From Hyphomicrobiales bacterium (GTDB taxonomy: Bacteria; Pseudomonadota; Alphaproteobacteria; Rhizobiales; JAJFHC01), in NCBI GenBank assembly GCA_021775835.1, contig JAJFHC010000118.1, positions 1 through 64,000 of the forward strand: DNA of 64,000 nucleotides, given 5' to 3'. Below are positions 1 through 9,829 of this stretch, piece after piece. Position 1 is the first letter of the stretch; every line of letters begins with the position of its first letter. Below the pieces are notes generated by a model that saw only the letters and a list, made by a program, of their open reading frames with translations, had not been told where the DNA came from and made no database searches. The translations under genes and the position numbers were made by a program.

Positions 1-1
1 A

Positions 2-850
2 GGCACCGATCTCGCCCTGTTCTCCGCCGGCGCGTCGGTGTCCAAGGAATGGGGTCCCAAGGCCGGCAAGACCGGATGTCTGGTGATCGACAATTCTTCT
101 CAATTCCGGATGCAGCCGGATGTGCCGCTGGTCGTGCCTGAAGTCAATGCGCACGTGCTCGATGACTACATGGCCCGCAACGACCGGCGCAATATCATCG
201 CCAATCCGAACTGCTCCACGGCTCAACTGGTGGTGGCGCTGAAGCCGCTTCACGACGAGGCGAAGATCAAGCGGGTTGTGGTTTCGACCTATCAGTCTGA
301 GTCGGGTGCTGGCGTGGATGGTTCGGATGAATTGTTCAACCAGACCAAGGGAATTTACGTCAACGACTCGCCGACACCGCAGAAATTCACCAAGCAGATC
401 GCTTTTAACGTGATCCCCCATATCGATGATTTTATGGACGATGGATCGACCAAGGAAGAATGGAAGATGGTGGCCGAGACCAAAAAGATTCTCGACCCGA
501 AGATCAAGCTGACCGCGACGTGCGTTCGTGTGCCTGTCTTCGTGGGGCACTCGGAAGCGGTCAACATCGAATTCGAAGACATGATCTCAGCCGACGACGT
601 GCGCGACATCCTGCGGGAAGCGCCGGGCTGTCTGGTGATCGACAAACCTGAGGACGGCGGATACATGACGCCGGTGGAATGTGTCGGCGATTTTGCCACT
701 TTCATCAGCCGGATCCGTGACGATCCGACCATCGACAATGGCATCAACATGTGGGTGGTCTCCGACAACCTGCGCAAGGGTGCCGCGCTCAACACGGTCC
801 AGATTGCCGAAACCCTGATCAACCGCCAACTGATCAAACAGGCGGCCTGA
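2..850 (+). CDS. asd: Aspartate-semialdehyde dehydrogenase, C-terminal part (cut by window start)
   Basis: Catalyses NADPH-dependent reduction of aspartyl phosphate to aspartate semialdehyde, the branch point for lysine/diaminopimelate, threonine and methionine. The reading frame is open from base 2, so the N-terminal nucleotide-binding part lies before the window; the GTG at 38 is an internal valine codon. The active-site cysteine is in the NPNCSTAQ motif (codon 212-214), and the SGAG motif follows about 40 residues later. The C-terminal dimerisation domain is complete and ends at TGA 848-850. It converges with pdxY. Identification rests on clear family motifs; only the 5' end is missing. 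Confidence 0.95.
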   Translation, partial: GTDLALFSAGASVSKEWGPKAGKTGCLVIDNSSQFRMQPDVPLVVPEVNAHVLDDYMARNDRRNIIANPNCSTAQLVVALKPLHDEAKIKRVVVSTYQSESGAGVDGSDELFNQTKGIYVNDSPTPQKFTKQIAFNVIPHIDDFMDDGSTKEEWKMVAETKKILDPKIKLTATCVRVPVFVGHSEAVNIEFEDMISADDVRDILREAPGCLVIDKPEDGGYMTPVECVGDFATFISRIRDDPTIDNGINMWVVSDNLRKGAALNTVQIAETLINRQLIKQAA

Positions 851-870
851 TCGAAACCGAACATGACGGT

Positions 871-901
871 CCCTCTGTCGTCGCGTGCCGCGGACAGGGG
901 G
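871..901. terminator. Weak hairpin between convergent asd and pdxY
   Basis: Arms 871-879 and 893-901 form a 9-bp stem with one G-U pair, in the short gap between the two convergent genes. No run of T follows on either strand, so this is at best a weak or Rho-assisted end signal. Confidence 0.3.
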
Positions 902-902
902 A

Positions 903-1733
903 TTAATCCGGCTGCTTTGGTTTCACCGGCAACTGGTGCCGGCTCGCGACCAATGCAAGTTCATCGGCCCCGGCTTCCAGCGAACGGCCGATAACGGCCG
1001 AGACCGTGCCGGTGCAAGTGTCAATGGATGCGCGGTCGGCAAGGTTTTCCAGCCTGCAGGCGAGCATCAGGGCTGCCATCAGGTCGCCAGTACCGTTGGG
1101 AACACCGGCGACACGGCGGACGTGGGCGACGAATGCGCCCCGGGGTGTAACGAAGAGGTTCTGGATGTCGCCGGCAGCGGTTTCCTGTGCCGAGGTTACC
1201 AGAACATGGTCAGCGCTCAGGCCCCGGGCCTTCGCGGTAACGTCCTTCAGGTCTGCAAATTCCGATTCTGTATTCGTGAGATACCCAAGCTCGAAGAGAT
1301 TGGGGGTGAGGATGTCGGCCAGGGGCACGAGGCCGTGCCTTATGGCTTCGGCGATTTCGAGAGTGACATAGAGTCCCTTGCCGTGATCGCCCATGACGGG
1401 GTCGCAGCAATAGAGAATTTCCGGACGGCGTGCTTTGAGATTGTTGATCGTGTCGACGATGACCGGTACCTGATCGGCGTTGGCGATGTATCCTGTCAAA
1501 ATGGCATCGACCTCTTCCAACCATCCGTGGGCATCGAGGGCGGCAATCATTTCCGCCATGCGATCTGGCCTGATCCGCTCACCACTCGTTGTGCCATGGC
1601 CAGGATGATTCGACAGGATGATCGTGGGGACCGGCCAGACGTCGTAGCCTTGCATCTGGAGGGCAAAAGCCGCAGCCGAATTGCCCACATAGCCGCGTAC
1701 CACCTGGGAGGATATGGACAATACGGTCTTCAT
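903..1733 (-). CDS. pdxY: Pyridoxal kinase
   Basis: Phosphorylates pyridoxal (and related B6 vitamers) to pyridoxal 5'-phosphate in the salvage pathway. The 276-residue length and ribokinase-like fold match PdxY. Visible motifs are the N-terminal VLSISSQVVRGYVGN, the ILSNHPGHG segment, the CDPVMGDHGKGLYV block and the C-terminal GTGDLMAALML loop with the catalytic aspartate. I start at ATG 1733 (MKTVLSI); the 12 codons upstream are not family-like. It is divergent from the CoA-ester lyase gene, with a 248-bp gap that contains a perfect dyad. PdxY and PdxK are hard to separate from sequence alone. Confidence 0.88.
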   Translation of the reverse strand: MKTVLSISSQVVRGYVGNSAAAFALQMQGYDVWPVPTIILSNHPGHGTTSGERIRPDRMAEMIAALDAHGWLEEVDAILTGYIANADQVPVIVDTINNLKARRPEILYCCDPVMGDHGKGLYVTLEIAEAIRHGLVPLADILTPNLFELGYLTNTESEFADLKDVTAKARGLSADHVLVTSAQETAAGDIQNLFVTPRGAFVAHVRRVAGVPNGTGDLMAALMLACRLENLADRASIDTCTGTVSAVIGRSLEAGADELALVASRHQLPVKPKQPD

Positions 1734-1867
1734 TGAGCGAATGATCCAACTTTCGACGCGGACCTGCAAGTGCTTGCGAAAATGTCATGCCCAGAACGGG
1801 ATGAGGAAAAGTGTGTGCGGTTTTCCGCCCGCATCCCGTCCCAGGAAATTGAGAGCGATCAGGTTTC

Positions 1868-1898
1868 ATGAATTATGTTTGATGCAACCATAATTCAT
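1868..1898. promoter_or_regulatory. Perfect 10-bp dyad, candidate operator
   Basis: ATGAATTATG at 1868-1877 and CATAATTCAT at 1889-1898 are exact reverse complements separated by 11 bases. The element sits in an AT-rich stretch of the gap between divergent pdxY and the lyase gene, about 85 bp before the lyase start. A binding site for a dimeric regulator is the natural reading. No regulator gene is adjacent. Confidence 0.5.
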
Positions 1899-1981
1899 CC
1901 TGATCTAGGTGATCGAAAGTTTTATGGATTGGTGCATCGCAATAGCTTAATGTCGCGTCGCAAAAGAGGACCAATCGCTGC

Positions 1982-2875
1982 ATGACTATCAACCTACGCC
2001 GGAGCGTTCTCTACATGCCCGGCTCCAATCTCCGGGCCCTTGAAAAGGCAAAGGAATTGCCGGCGGACTGTATCATCTTCGATCTTGAGGATGCGGTGGC
2101 GCCGGATGCGAAAATCACCGCCCGCGAGCAGGTTTGCGCTGCTGTGCGCAGTGGCGCTTATGGCAACCGCGAACTGATCGTGCGGATCAATGGTCTCGAT
2201 ACCCAATGGGGTGTCGACGATATGCGCGAAGCGGCACAGGCCGGGCCCCACGTGGTCCTGGTGCCGAAAGTCAATTCAGCCCTTGATGTGGAACGTGCAT
2301 CGCACATGCTCGATGCTGTCGACAGCTCCGGGGAAATTGGCCTGTGGGCCATGATGGAAGAACCACTCGGCATCCTCAACGCTCGCGAAATTGCGGCAAC
2401 CCGTGAAAGCACCCGACTTTCCGGCTGGGTCATGGGGACCAATGACCTTGCCATGGAAACCGGCGCCCTGGTGACGGCAGGGCGTATGGCGATGGTATCG
2501 TGGCTGTCGATCTGTGTTGCTGCAGCCAGAGCCTACGGCCTGGTGATCCTGGACGGTGTGTTCAACGACATCGGCGACGGTAAGGGGTTCCGGCGAGAAT
2601 GCGAGCAGGGCCGGACCCTGGGATTCGACGGCAAGACGCTGATACACCCGCGCCAGATCGAACCGGCCAACGAGGTTTTTGCGCCGCTGCCCGAAGAAGT
2701 ATCCTTTGCCCGGGCCGTGGTCGATGCTTTCAAACTCCCAGAAAACGCCAACAAGGGTGCAATCCGGGTGGATGGGCGCATGGTCGAACTCCTGCATGTG
2801 GAAATGGCCAAGAAGACAGTGGCCGTTGCCGAGGCGATCGCCGAACGCAAATCACCGGCAGTTGAGGCACGATAA
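1982..2875 (+). CDS. HpcH/HpaI (CitE-like) CoA-ester lyase or malyl-CoA thioesterase
   Basis: TIM-barrel enzyme of the CitE/malyl-CoA lyase family, 297 residues. Seen: the N-terminal LRRSVLYMPGSN substrate arginine motif, the metal-binding FDLEDAV motif, GTNDLAMETG and the C-terminal DGKTLIHPRQI. Members cleave or hydrolyse malyl-CoA, beta-methylmalyl-CoA or citramalyl-CoA. The next gene is a mesaconyl-CoA-hydratase-like MaoC protein and sdhCDAB follows. In Rhodobacter sphaeroides, as I recall it, the (3S)-malyl-CoA thioesterase gene mcl2 and mch lie near sdh, so a thioesterase role in C4/C5 CoA-ester turnover is my preferred inference. A true lyase cannot be excluded. The gene is separated from the next by a single base. 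Confidence 0.85.
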   Translation: MTINLRRSVLYMPGSNLRALEKAKELPADCIIFDLEDAVAPDAKITAREQVCAAVRSGAYGNRELIVRINGLDTQWGVDDMREAAQAGPHVVLVPKVNSALDVERASHMLDAVDSSGEIGLWAMMEEPLGILNAREIAATRESTRLSGWVMGTNDLAMETGALVTAGRMAMVSWLSICVAAARAYGLVILDGVFNDIGDGKGFRRECEQGRTLGFDGKTLIHPRQIEPANEVFAPLPEEVSFARAVVDAFKLPENANKGAIRVDGRMVELLHVEMAKKTVAVAEAIAERKSPAVEAR

Positions 2876-2876
2876 A

Positions 2877-3929
2877 GTGGCGACAAAGACGAACCCCGGA
2901 AACTTCTTCGAGGATTTCCATCCCGGACAAATCATCCGCCACGCCACGCCGCGCACGGTAACGGCAGGGGATGTCGCGCTTCACACCAGTCTCTATGGGT
3001 CGCGTTTTGCCGTGCAATCGTCCGATGCATTCGCTCAAGCCATCGGCCTTGCCCGGTCACCGGTCGATGACATGCTGGTATTTCACATGGTGTTCGGCAA
3101 GACCGTGCCGGATATCTCGCTCAATGCGGTGGCCAATCTGGGTTATGCCGACTGCCGGTTTCTGAAACCGGTGTTTACCGGCGATACGCTCTCGAGCACC
3201 TCGACGGTTCTGGGCGTCAAGGAAAACTCCAACGGCCGGACCGGTGTCGTCTACGTGCGGTCGACCGGTGTCAACCAGGCTGGTGAGCCGATTCTTGATT
3301 ATGTGCGCTGGGTTATGGTGCGCAAAAAGGATTCGACGTCCTCTGCTCCAGACGCCGGCGTGCCTGACCTGCCCGAATGCGTCCTGCCGGAAAACCTGGG
3401 CACCGCCCTGCCACCAATCGGCGGTTCCGCCTATGACCGGGTCCTGTCGGGCAGCGACCATGTTTGGGGCGACTACGAGATTGGCGAGAAGATCGATCAC
3501 GTGGATGCCATGACGATCGAAGAAGCCGAACACATGATGGCGGCACGACTCTATCAGAACACCGCCAAGGTGCACTTCAACCAACATACCGAGAGCCAGG
3601 GCCGGTTTGGCCGCCGGCTGATTTATGGCGGGCATATCATCTCTCTTGCCCGCGCGCTCAGCTTCAATGGGCTTGGCAATGCCTTTCACGTCGCCGCCAT
3701 CAATGCCGGCCGTCACGTCGCGCCGTGTTTTGCCGGAGACACGGTCTATGCCTGGAGCGCGATCATCGACAAGGCCGATGTGCCGGGACGCGACGATGTC
3801 GGTGCTTTGCGTGTGGTTACAACGGCTGCAAAAGACCTAGACTGTGCAGGGTTTCCCGGACGTGCCGAAAAGGGTTTCGATGACGGCGTTGTTCTGGAAC
3901 TGGACTATTGGATACTGATGCCAAAATGA
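2877..3929 (+). CDS. mch: MaoC-family double hot-dog hydratase, mesaconyl-CoA hydratase-like
   Basis: Predicted 350-residue enoyl-CoA hydratase that would interconvert mesaconyl-CoA and beta-methylmalyl-CoA. Two MaoC/hot-dog modules are visible: the first around residues 10-155 (from FFEDFHPGQIIRH to the VRWVMVRK strand), the second around 195-345, with the FNQHTESQGRFGRRLIYGG segment. I chose GTG at 2877, one base after the lyase stop. The open frame extends upstream into the lyase gene, but that part is not MaoC-like. The length and the pairing with a CitE-like gene fit Mch of the ethylmalonyl-CoA and 3-hydroxypropionate pathways. The rest of that pathway is not in the window, so substrate specificity is inferred. 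Confidence 0.8.
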   Translation: MATKTNPGNFFEDFHPGQIIRHATPRTVTAGDVALHTSLYGSRFAVQSSDAFAQAIGLARSPVDDMLVFHMVFGKTVPDISLNAVANLGYADCRFLKPVFTGDTLSSTSTVLGVKENSNGRTGVVYVRSTGVNQAGEPILDYVRWVMVRKKDSTSSAPDAGVPDLPECVLPENLGTALPPIGGSAYDRVLSGSDHVWGDYEIGEKIDHVDAMTIEEAEHMMAARLYQNTAKVHFNQHTESQGRFGRRLIYGGHIISLARALSFNGLGNAFHVAAINAGRHVAPCFAGDTVYAWSAIIDKADVPGRDDVGALRVVTTAAKDLDCAGFPGRAEKGFDDGVVLELDYWILMPK

Positions 3930-4044
3930 CGGGATTTTTGGACTGCCGCCGCCGGTTTGCGTTCCGTCAAGGCACGTTCTACAAAGTAAGCGGGCATTTC
4001 AGAATGATTCCATCTTTGAAACGGCCGATACAAAGGGCAATGAA

Positions 4045-4449
4045 ATGACGGATTCAAAGGCAACGGTCGAACGGCCGCTCTCTCCGCACCTTCAGATCTA
4101 CAGCCCGATGCTGACGATGATGTTGTCGATCGTGCATCGCATGACGGGTGCAGCACTGTTCTTCGGAACCGCGCTTCTGGCATGGTGGCTGCTCGCTGCG
4201 GCCAGTGGGCCCGAGGCGTTTGAAACGGTGCAGGGGTTCATGGGGTCGATACTCGGGCGAATCATCCTGCTGGGCTATACCTGGGCGCTGATCCACCACA
4301 TGCTCGGCGGTCTGCGCCATCTGGTCTGGGATACGGGACGCGGGTTCGAGTTGCCGACCGTTGAATTGGTGGCAAAATTGATGGTGGCCTCATCCGTCGC
4401 CCTGACGATTCTCGTCTGGGTGGTCGGTTACGCCATGAAGGGAGGCTGA
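4045..4449 (+). CDS. sdhC: Succinate dehydrogenase cytochrome b556 subunit
   Basis: Membrane anchor of complex II, carrying haem b and part of the quinone site. It is 134 residues with three hydrophobic helices. The N-terminal [12 protein letters not shown] signature is followed by [12 protein letters not shown] (quinone-site Ser/Arg region), and the haem-ligand histidine lies in the [13 protein letters not shown] stretch. First gene of sdhCDAB, with only 2 bp to sdhD. The 115 bp upstream probably holds the operon promoter, though no convincing box was found by eye. Confidence 0.95.
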   Translation: MTDSKATVERPLSPHLQIYSPMLTMMLSIVHRMTGAALFFGTALLAWWLLAAASGPEAFETVQGFMGSILGRIILLGYTWALIHHMLGGLRHLVWDTGRGFELPTVELVAKLMVASSVALTILVWVVGYAMKGG

Positions 4450-4451
4450 TC

Positions 4452-4832
4452 ATGAACATGCGAACACCCTTGAGCGCTGTTCGGGGCCTGGGATCGGCCA
4501 AGTCCGGTTCGGACCATTTCTGGCTTCAACGGGTGACGGCGGTAGCCAACATTCCACTGGTCCTGTTCTTTCTGATTTCGATCGTCATCAATGCCGGTGG
4601 CAGCTATGAGTCGGTGACCGCCTATCTTGGCCATCCGCTGGTCGCGATCGCCATGTTGCTTTTCATCGGCAGCGGCATATTTCATATGCGTCTGGGTATG
4701 CAGGTCATCATTGAAGACTATGTCCACGGCGAAGGCCTGAAGGTGCTGTGCATCATGGGGAACACGTTCTTCAGTATCGCCATGGCCCTGGCGTGTGTGT
4801 TCGCGGTGCTTAAACTGGGTCTGGGAGGCTGA
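4452..4832 (+). CDS. sdhD: Succinate dehydrogenase membrane anchor subunit
   Basis: Second membrane anchor of complex II, 126 residues with three predicted helices. The family pattern [20 protein letters not shown] is followed by the first helix, and the haem-side histidine is in the [18 protein letters not shown] segment, a strongly conserved SdhD block. It sits between sdhC (2 bp) and sdhA (8 bp) and is clearly co-transcribed. Confidence 0.94.
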   Translation: MNMRTPLSAVRGLGSAKSGSDHFWLQRVTAVANIPLVLFFLISIVINAGGSYESVTAYLGHPLVAIAMLLFIGSGIFHMRLGMQVIIEDYVHGEGLKVLCIMGNTFFSIAMALACVFAVLKLGLGG

Positions 4833-4840
4833 TCGGTATC

Positions 4841-6679
4841 ATGGCCAACAACAAGGCAAACGGTGCATCCGGCCCGTCGCAGTTCAATATCAATGGCAAC
4901 GCCTACCCGTTTACGGATCACAGCTACGACGTGATCGTCATCGGTGCCGGTGGTGCCGGCCTTCGCGCAACGCTCGGGGCTTCTCAGGCCGGGTTGAAGA
5001 CCGCCTGTATTTCCAAGGTTTTCCCGACCCGCAGTCATACGGTTGCGGCCCAAGGCGGCATCTCGGCCTCACTCGGCAACATGGGCGAGGACGACTGGCG
5101 CTGGCACATGTACGACACGGTCAAGGGGTCGGACTGGCTGGGCGACCAGGATGCGATCGAGTATCTCTGCCGGGAAGCGCCGGCGGCAGTCTATGAACTG
5201 GAGCATTTCGGTGTGCCCTTCAGCCGTACCGAAGAGGGCAAGATCTATCAGCGGCCTTTCGGCGGCATGACGACGAATTACGGTGAGGGCACCGCACAGC
5301 GCACTTGCGCGGCGGCCGACCGGACCGGCCATGCGATTCTCCACACGCTTTATGGCCAGGCGTTGCGTTACACGGCTGAGTTCTTCATCGAATATTTTGC
5401 CATCGACCTGATCATGGAAGACGGTGCCTGTCGGGGCGTCGTCGCGCTTTGCCTGGAAGACGGCACCTTGCACCGGTTCCGGGCACACAAGACCATTCTG
5501 GCGACCGGCGGTTACGGGCGGACATACTTCTCGTGTACGTCGGCGCATACCTGCACCGGCGACGGTAACGCCATGGCACTGAGGGCGGGCCTGCCGCTGC
5601 AGGACATGGAATTCGTTCAATTCCACCCGACCGGCATTTACGGTTCCGGGTGCCTGATCACAGAAGGGTCACGGGGCGAGGGCGGATACCTGGTCAACTC
5701 TGAAGGCGAACGCTTCATGGAGCGTTATGCACCGTCGGCCAAGGACCTGGCTTCACGCGATGTGGTCAGCCGGTCGATGACGGTAGAGATCCGCGAAGGC
5801 CGCGGGGTCGGGGCGGAGAAGGATCACATCTACCTGCATCTCGATCACCTTGACCCGGCGGTGCTGGCAGAACGGTTGCCCGGTATTTCGGAATCGGCGC
5901 GCATTTTCTCCGGCGTCGACGTCACCAAGGAGCCGATCCCGGTTCTGCCGACAGTGCACTACAACATGGGTGGCATTCCGACCAATTATCATGGCGAAGT
6001 CATCTCGCCCAAGAACGGCGATCCGGATGCGGTGGTTCCCGGCCTGATGGCGATCGGCGAGGCGGCGTGCGTGTCCGTTCACGGCGCCAACCGTCTGGGA
6101 TCAAACTCTTTGATCGACCTTGTGGTGTTCGGCCGGGCGGCTGGTATGCGCGCGGCAGAAACAACGGAAGCCGGCCAGGGGCATGCAGACTTTCTCAGCG
6201 ATGCGGGTCAACTGTCGGTCGAGCGTCTCGACCGGTTCCGCTACGCCGATGGCGGGACGTCGACAGCTGAGCTGCGTCTGAGCATGCAGCGGGCGATGCA
6301 GAGCAATTGTGCGGTTTTCCGTACCGGTGAGGTTCTCGATGAAGGCAAGGAACTGATCGACGGCATCTGGAAGAACGACGACGTAAAGGTCACGGACCGG
6401 TCGCTGGTCTGGAATTCCGACCTGATCGAGACCCTTGAATACGACAATCTGATCATGCAGGCCGCCGTCACGATGGACGGCGCGGTCAACCGCAAGGAAA
6501 GCCGGGGCGGTCATGCGCGCGAGGATTATCCCGACCGCGACGACGAAAACTGGATGAAACACACGCTCGCGTGGGCCGACAAGGACACCAAGGCAGTGCG
6601 GCTGGACTACCGGCCGGTGCATACCTATACGCTGACCAATGACGTCCAGTATATCGAGCCCAAGGCCCGGGTGTACTGA
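4841..6679 (+). CDS. sdhA: Succinate dehydrogenase flavoprotein subunit
   Basis: FAD-containing catalytic subunit of complex II, oxidising succinate to fumarate at the cytoplasmic face. It is 612 residues, slightly longer than the E. coli protein because of a roughly 25-residue N-terminal extension. Seen: the FAD-binding GAGGAGLRA motif near residue 35, histidine 66 in [10 protein letters not shown] for covalent flavin attachment, the [11 protein letters not shown] block, the [11 protein letters not shown] motif and the C-terminal [12 protein letters not shown]. Third gene of sdhCDAB; 48 bp separate it from sdhB. Confidence 0.97.
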   Translation: MANNKANGASGPSQFNINGNAYPFTDHSYDVIVIGAGGAGLRATLGASQAGLKTACISKVFPTRSHTVAAQGGISASLGNMGEDDWRWHMYDTVKGSDWLGDQDAIEYLCREAPAAVYELEHFGVPFSRTEEGKIYQRPFGGMTTNYGEGTAQRTCAAADRTGHAILHTLYGQALRYTAEFFIEYFAIDLIMEDGACRGVVALCLEDGTLHRFRAHKTILATGGYGRTYFSCTSAHTCTGDGNAMALRAGLPLQDMEFVQFHPTGIYGSGCLITEGSRGEGGYLVNSEGERFMERYAPSAKDLASRDVVSRSMTVEIREGRGVGAEKDHIYLHLDHLDPAVLAERLPGISESARIFSGVDVTKEPIPVLPTVHYNMGGIPTNYHGEVISPKNGDPDAVVPGLMAIGEAACVSVHGANRLGSNSLIDLVVFGRAAGMRAAETTEAGQGHADFLSDAGQLSVERLDRFRYADGGTSTAELRLSMQRAMQSNCAVFRTGEVLDEGKELIDGIWKNDDVKVTDRSLVWNSDLIETLEYDNLIMQAAVTMDGAVNRKESRGGHAREDYPDRDDENWMKHTLAWADKDTKAVRLDYRPVHTYTLTNDVQYIEPKARVY

Positions 6680-6727
6680 CAATGTCGAACCTTTCAAGAT
6701 CGATCCTTACAAAAAGGGACCCGAGGC

Positions 6728-7507
6728 ATGGTTGAACTGACACTGCCAAAGAATTCTCAAGTGGGCGAAGGCAAGACCTGGGACCGGCCTGCCGGTGCCA
6801 CCAACGTGCGGGAGTTCCAGATCTATCGCTGGAACCAGGACGATGGCCAGAAGCCGCGGATCGATACTTACTTTGTCGATACCGACACCTGCGGGCCAAT
6901 GATTCTCGATGGCCTGATCAAGATCAAGAATGAAATCGACCCGACCCTGACCTTCAGGCGGTCGTGCCGCGAAGGGATTTGCGGCTCGTGTGCCATGAAT
7001 ATCGACGGCACCAATACGCTGGCGTGCACCCGCGGGCTCGACGAAGTCCGCGACGTGGTCAAGATCTATCCGCTACCGCATATGCCGGTGGTCAAAGATC
7101 TGGTGCCGGACCTCACCCGGTTCTATGCCCAGCATGCCTCGATCGAACCGTGGCTGCAGACAACGACGCCCGAGCCGCAGCGCGAGTGGCTGCAGAGCCA
7201 TGACGACCGGACCAAGATCGACGGGCTGTACGAGTGCATTCTGTGTGCCTGTTGCTCGACGTCTTGCCCAAGCTATTGGTGGAACGGTGACCGCTATCTG
7301 GGACCGGCAATCCTGCTGCAGGCCTACCGTTGGCTGATTGACAGCCGCGACGAGGCAACCGGCGACCGGCTCGATAACCTGGAAGATCCCTTCAGGCTTT
7401 ATCGCTGCCACACCATCATGAATTGTTCCAAGGCGTGTCCAAAGGGACTCAACCCGGCAAAGGCGATTGCGGAAATCAAGAAACTGATGGTCGAACGCCG
7501 GGTGTGA
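6728..7507 (+). CDS. sdhB: Succinate dehydrogenase iron-sulfur subunit
   Basis: Passes electrons from FAD to quinone through three Fe-S centres; 259 residues. The N-terminal ferredoxin domain has CREGICGSC for the 2Fe-2S cluster. The C-terminal domain carries [12 protein letters not shown] and [14 protein letters not shown] for the 4Fe-4S and 3Fe-4S clusters. Last gene of the operon, followed by a bidirectional hairpin at 7627-7653 and a convergent gene. Confidence 0.97.
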   Translation: MVELTLPKNSQVGEGKTWDRPAGATNVREFQIYRWNQDDGQKPRIDTYFVDTDTCGPMILDGLIKIKNEIDPTLTFRRSCREGICGSCAMNIDGTNTLACTRGLDEVRDVVKIYPLPHMPVVKDLVPDLTRFYAQHASIEPWLQTTTPEPQREWLQSHDDRTKIDGLYECILCACCSTSCPSYWWNGDRYLGPAILLQAYRWLIDSRDEATGDRLDNLEDPFRLYRCHTIMNCSKACPKGLNPAKAIAEIKKLMVERRV

Positions 7508-7626
7508 CCGCTTGGCAACGAAGGCAACACCACCGTTTCTGGCGTTTGAATTGCATGACCTGTCGATATGCGAAATTTGGGATCTGATCCGGCTGGATAA
7601 TGGAGATGCGGACTTCCGAATGTTGA

Positions 7627-7653
7627 TTTTGGCGGTTTGAAACCGTCCAAAAA
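7627..7653. terminator. Bidirectional terminator between sdhB and the DUF2314 gene
   Basis: A nearly perfect hairpin flanked by TTTT on the left and AAAAA on the right: TTTTGG, CGGTTT, then AAACCG and CCAAAA, with a single bulged T. It lies between convergent genes and can serve both strands. The stem is moderate in strength. Confidence 0.6.
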
Positions 7654-7676
7654 CGTCCATGAATGACGAGAGCGTT

Positions 7677-8162
7677 CTACGGCTTTTCGTACATGGCGCG
7701 GTATCGTTCGGCCTGGTCCTTGGGCATTTGATCCAGCAGGGGCCGCATTGTTTCATTGCCGACCATCTTGCCGTGGCGCATGAACAACCAATCGACGATC
7801 TCGGCTTGAGTGAACGTGTACCGCTGGTTGAGCTTGACGCTCCTGACGGTCGCGGGCTCGTTGTTGATGGTGCCGACAAAGGCTGACGCCTTGCGTTCGA
7901 TGTCAGTGAGCCAGAAAAACTCCACATGACCCTTGTCGGAAATGCCGACCTTGAGGGCATACGAGCCTTCACCCGGACCCGGTTTTTCGAAGGAACGCCA
8001 GAACGTGGCGATTGTACCGCGCGCCTTGGCGATAGCCGCCGCCATCTTCGGATCGTCCTCGGGTACGAGGATGACCTCGTCTGAGGCCTGCCCGTGGCTG
8101 GGTGAGTTACTTGTCATGATGCAAACCATGGTCAGAACAAACAGGAGTCTAATCGTGTTCAT
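7677..8162 (-). CDS. Secreted DUF2314 (YegJ-like) protein
   Basis: 161-residue protein of unknown function. A signal peptide covers about residues 1-25 (hydrophobic IRLLFVLTMVCIMT, then a likely cleavage after HGQA). The mature part has DUF2314 features: MAAAIAKARGTIATFWRSF, the YALKVGISDKGHVEFFWL strand pair and RYTFTQAEIVDWLFMRHGKMVGN. Family members are small proteins with no assigned biochemistry. Monocistronic and convergent with sdhB. Confidence 0.75.
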   Translation of the reverse strand: MNTIRLLFVLTMVCIMTSNSPSHGQASDEVILVPEDDPKMAAAIAKARGTIATFWRSFEKPGPGEGSYALKVGISDKGHVEFFWLTDIERKASAFVGTINNEPATVRSVKLNQRYTFTQAEIVDWLFMRHGKMVGNETMRPLLDQMPKDQAERYRAMYEKP

Positions 8163-8442
8163 AATCTCTCCCTCAACGTAAACGTTTCCGAATCTGTGAC
8201 GTCGCCTCTCGTCGCTGCGGCCTGTTTTTAGGCCTAAGAGCTACCTTACACTAAGGACGGCCTACATAACGTAATTCCGGTGGTCACTCGCCTTGTTGCC
8301 TGGCTTACCTTCGGTTCGCAACACTGGAAATAATGGATGGAGCGCGAGGCGTGGGTCGGGCAGGTCAGAACATTGGCAACGGAGTGGGGTGCGGACAATA
8401 TTGCCTCTGGCTTTGCTGAACCCAAGACCGCATTATTCAAGC

Positions 8443-9198
8443 ATGGATTACGATGCGTCGAATATCCCGGTTACCTATGATGCCGGGCGGGAGATCAGTG
8501 TTTCTGCAAAAGATAGAATGCTGGAATTCTTCAGGACCAACCTATCTTCAGGAAGCATTGCGGAGGTTCTCGATCTGGGTTGTGGAACCGGCAGGTTGAC
8601 GCAGGCCCTGTCGAACACCTTCGATGCCCGGGTTGTCGGCATCGAGCCCTCGCAGAAGATGATCGACCAGGCACGGGCAAAAACCACCAGCGACCGGATA
8701 ACATTCAAACAGGCATCCGGCGAATCCCTGCCGCTCGATGACGGGTCAGTCGACATGGTGTTCCTGTCGATGGTGCTGCATCATCTGGTCAATCCGCAGG
8801 AGACTTTCAACGAGTGTCGTCGTGTCTTGCGCAGTGGCGGCTACGTTTGTTTGCGCAACACTGTTGCGGACGAAATACCCTCCTATCCGTATCTGGACGT
8901 TTTCCCCAGTATCCGTTCGATCATCGAGGGGCAATTGATATCCCGGGCGCAGCTGCATCGGTACCTGACGGTAGCGGGCTTCGAACAGGCAGCGCACCTG
9001 AGCGACTGGGACAAGGTTGCCGACAGCTGGCAGACGTATGCCGACAAGGTTGCCCTGAGGGCAGACTCATTTGTGGCCCGGCTCGACACCCAGGAATTTG
9101 TCACCGGCCTGGCGGCCCTCCGGGAGAAGGCGAAATGCCGTGACGCCAGCGAGAAAGTCGGGCTGAACGTGGATCAATTCATCTACCGCAAGAAATAA
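8443..9198 (+). CDS. Class I SAM-dependent methyltransferase
   Basis: 251-residue methyltransferase of the Methyltransf_11/UbiE type. Motif I (VLDLGCGTGRLTQ) is around residue 40, with the acidic post-I residue in GIEPSQKM. SLPLDDGSVDMVFLSMVLHHL and the RRVLRSGGYVCLRN segment complete the Rossmann core. I start at ATG 8443 (MDYDAS); the frame extends further upstream but that part is not domain-like. Substrate unknown. It converges with yceI. Confidence 0.82.
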   Translation: MDYDASNIPVTYDAGREISVSAKDRMLEFFRTNLSSGSIAEVLDLGCGTGRLTQALSNTFDARVVGIEPSQKMIDQARAKTTSDRITFKQASGESLPLDDGSVDMVFLSMVLHHLVNPQETFNECRRVLRSGGYVCLRNTVADEIPSYPYLDVFPSIRSIIEGQLISRAQLHRYLTVAGFEQAAHLSDWDKVADSWQTYADKVALRADSFVARLDTQEFVTGLAALREKAKCRDASEKVGLNVDQFIYRKK

Positions 9199-9208
9199 CC
9201 TGTCTTTT

Positions 9209-9829
9209 CTATGGCTGCTGATACTTCATCTCGGCATTGATCCGGACCGTAATCTTGTCGGTGGGACCTGCCGGATAGGACCCGACACCAAATTCGAGAT
9301 GATTGATTTCCGTTTCTGCAGCGAAGGCCACCCAGCTTCCCTTGTAGTGTGAAATGTACTTGCCCACGGGGTGGGTTCCGCGATGGGTCATGGTGACCTT
9401 CAGTGTCGCCGGTTTCCTGACACCGTGAATTGTCAGGTCGCCGCTGACCTCTGCGGTCTGGTCACCGGTTTTCTTGACTGATGTGCTTGTGAACGTAACG
9501 GTCGGGTGTTTTCCAACATCGAAAAAGCCGCTGCTCTTGAGATGCTTGTCCAAAGCCTCAACGCCGGTTGTGAGGCTGTTCGCGTCGATCGTCACGTCGA
9601 TCTTGGAACTTTCGATGTTGTCGGGATCGAGCGACAGGACACCTTCGGCCTTGGTGAATTCACCGTGTTGCATGGACACGCCCGCATGGCACCAGCCGAA
9701 ATGTATTTCGGTCTGACCCTGGTCGAACTTGTAGGTTTCGGCAGCACTTGCGGCTTCATTCCACGGCACCAGTGCCAGGACAACGCCAGCCATCAGCCCA
9801 AGGCCCCTCCTACGCATACAGATGTTCAT
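9209..9829 (-). CDS. YceI-family periplasmic protein
   Basis: Lipocalin-like YceI domain protein, predicted to be exported and to bind an isoprenoid or similar amphiphile in a beta-barrel. The signal peptide is RRRGLGLMAGVVLALVP, with AASA before the mature start. Seen in the mature part: YKFDQGQTEIHFGWCHAG, IDVTIDANSLTTGVEALDKHL, SSGFFDVGKHPTVTFTSTSV and GDLTIHGVRKPATL, all typical of the family. The start is uncertain: ATGs at 9892, 9847, 9829 and 9817 are in frame; 9829 gives a normal signal peptide. Confidence 0.88.
   Translation of the reverse strand: MNICMRRRGLGLMAGVVLALVPWNEAASAAETYKFDQGQTEIHFGWCHAGVSMQHGEFTKAEGVLSLDPDNIESSKIDVTIDANSLTTGVEALDKHLKSSGFFDVGKHPTVTFTSTSVKKTGDQTAEVSGDLTIHGVRKPATLKVTMTHRGTHPVGKYISHYKGSWVAFAAETEINHLEFGVGSYPAGPTDKITVRINAEMKYQQP

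Noticed and set aside
885..1736. A 283-codon plus-strand frame over pdxY
   Set aside because: pdxY on the minus strand has all kinase motifs; this frame has none.
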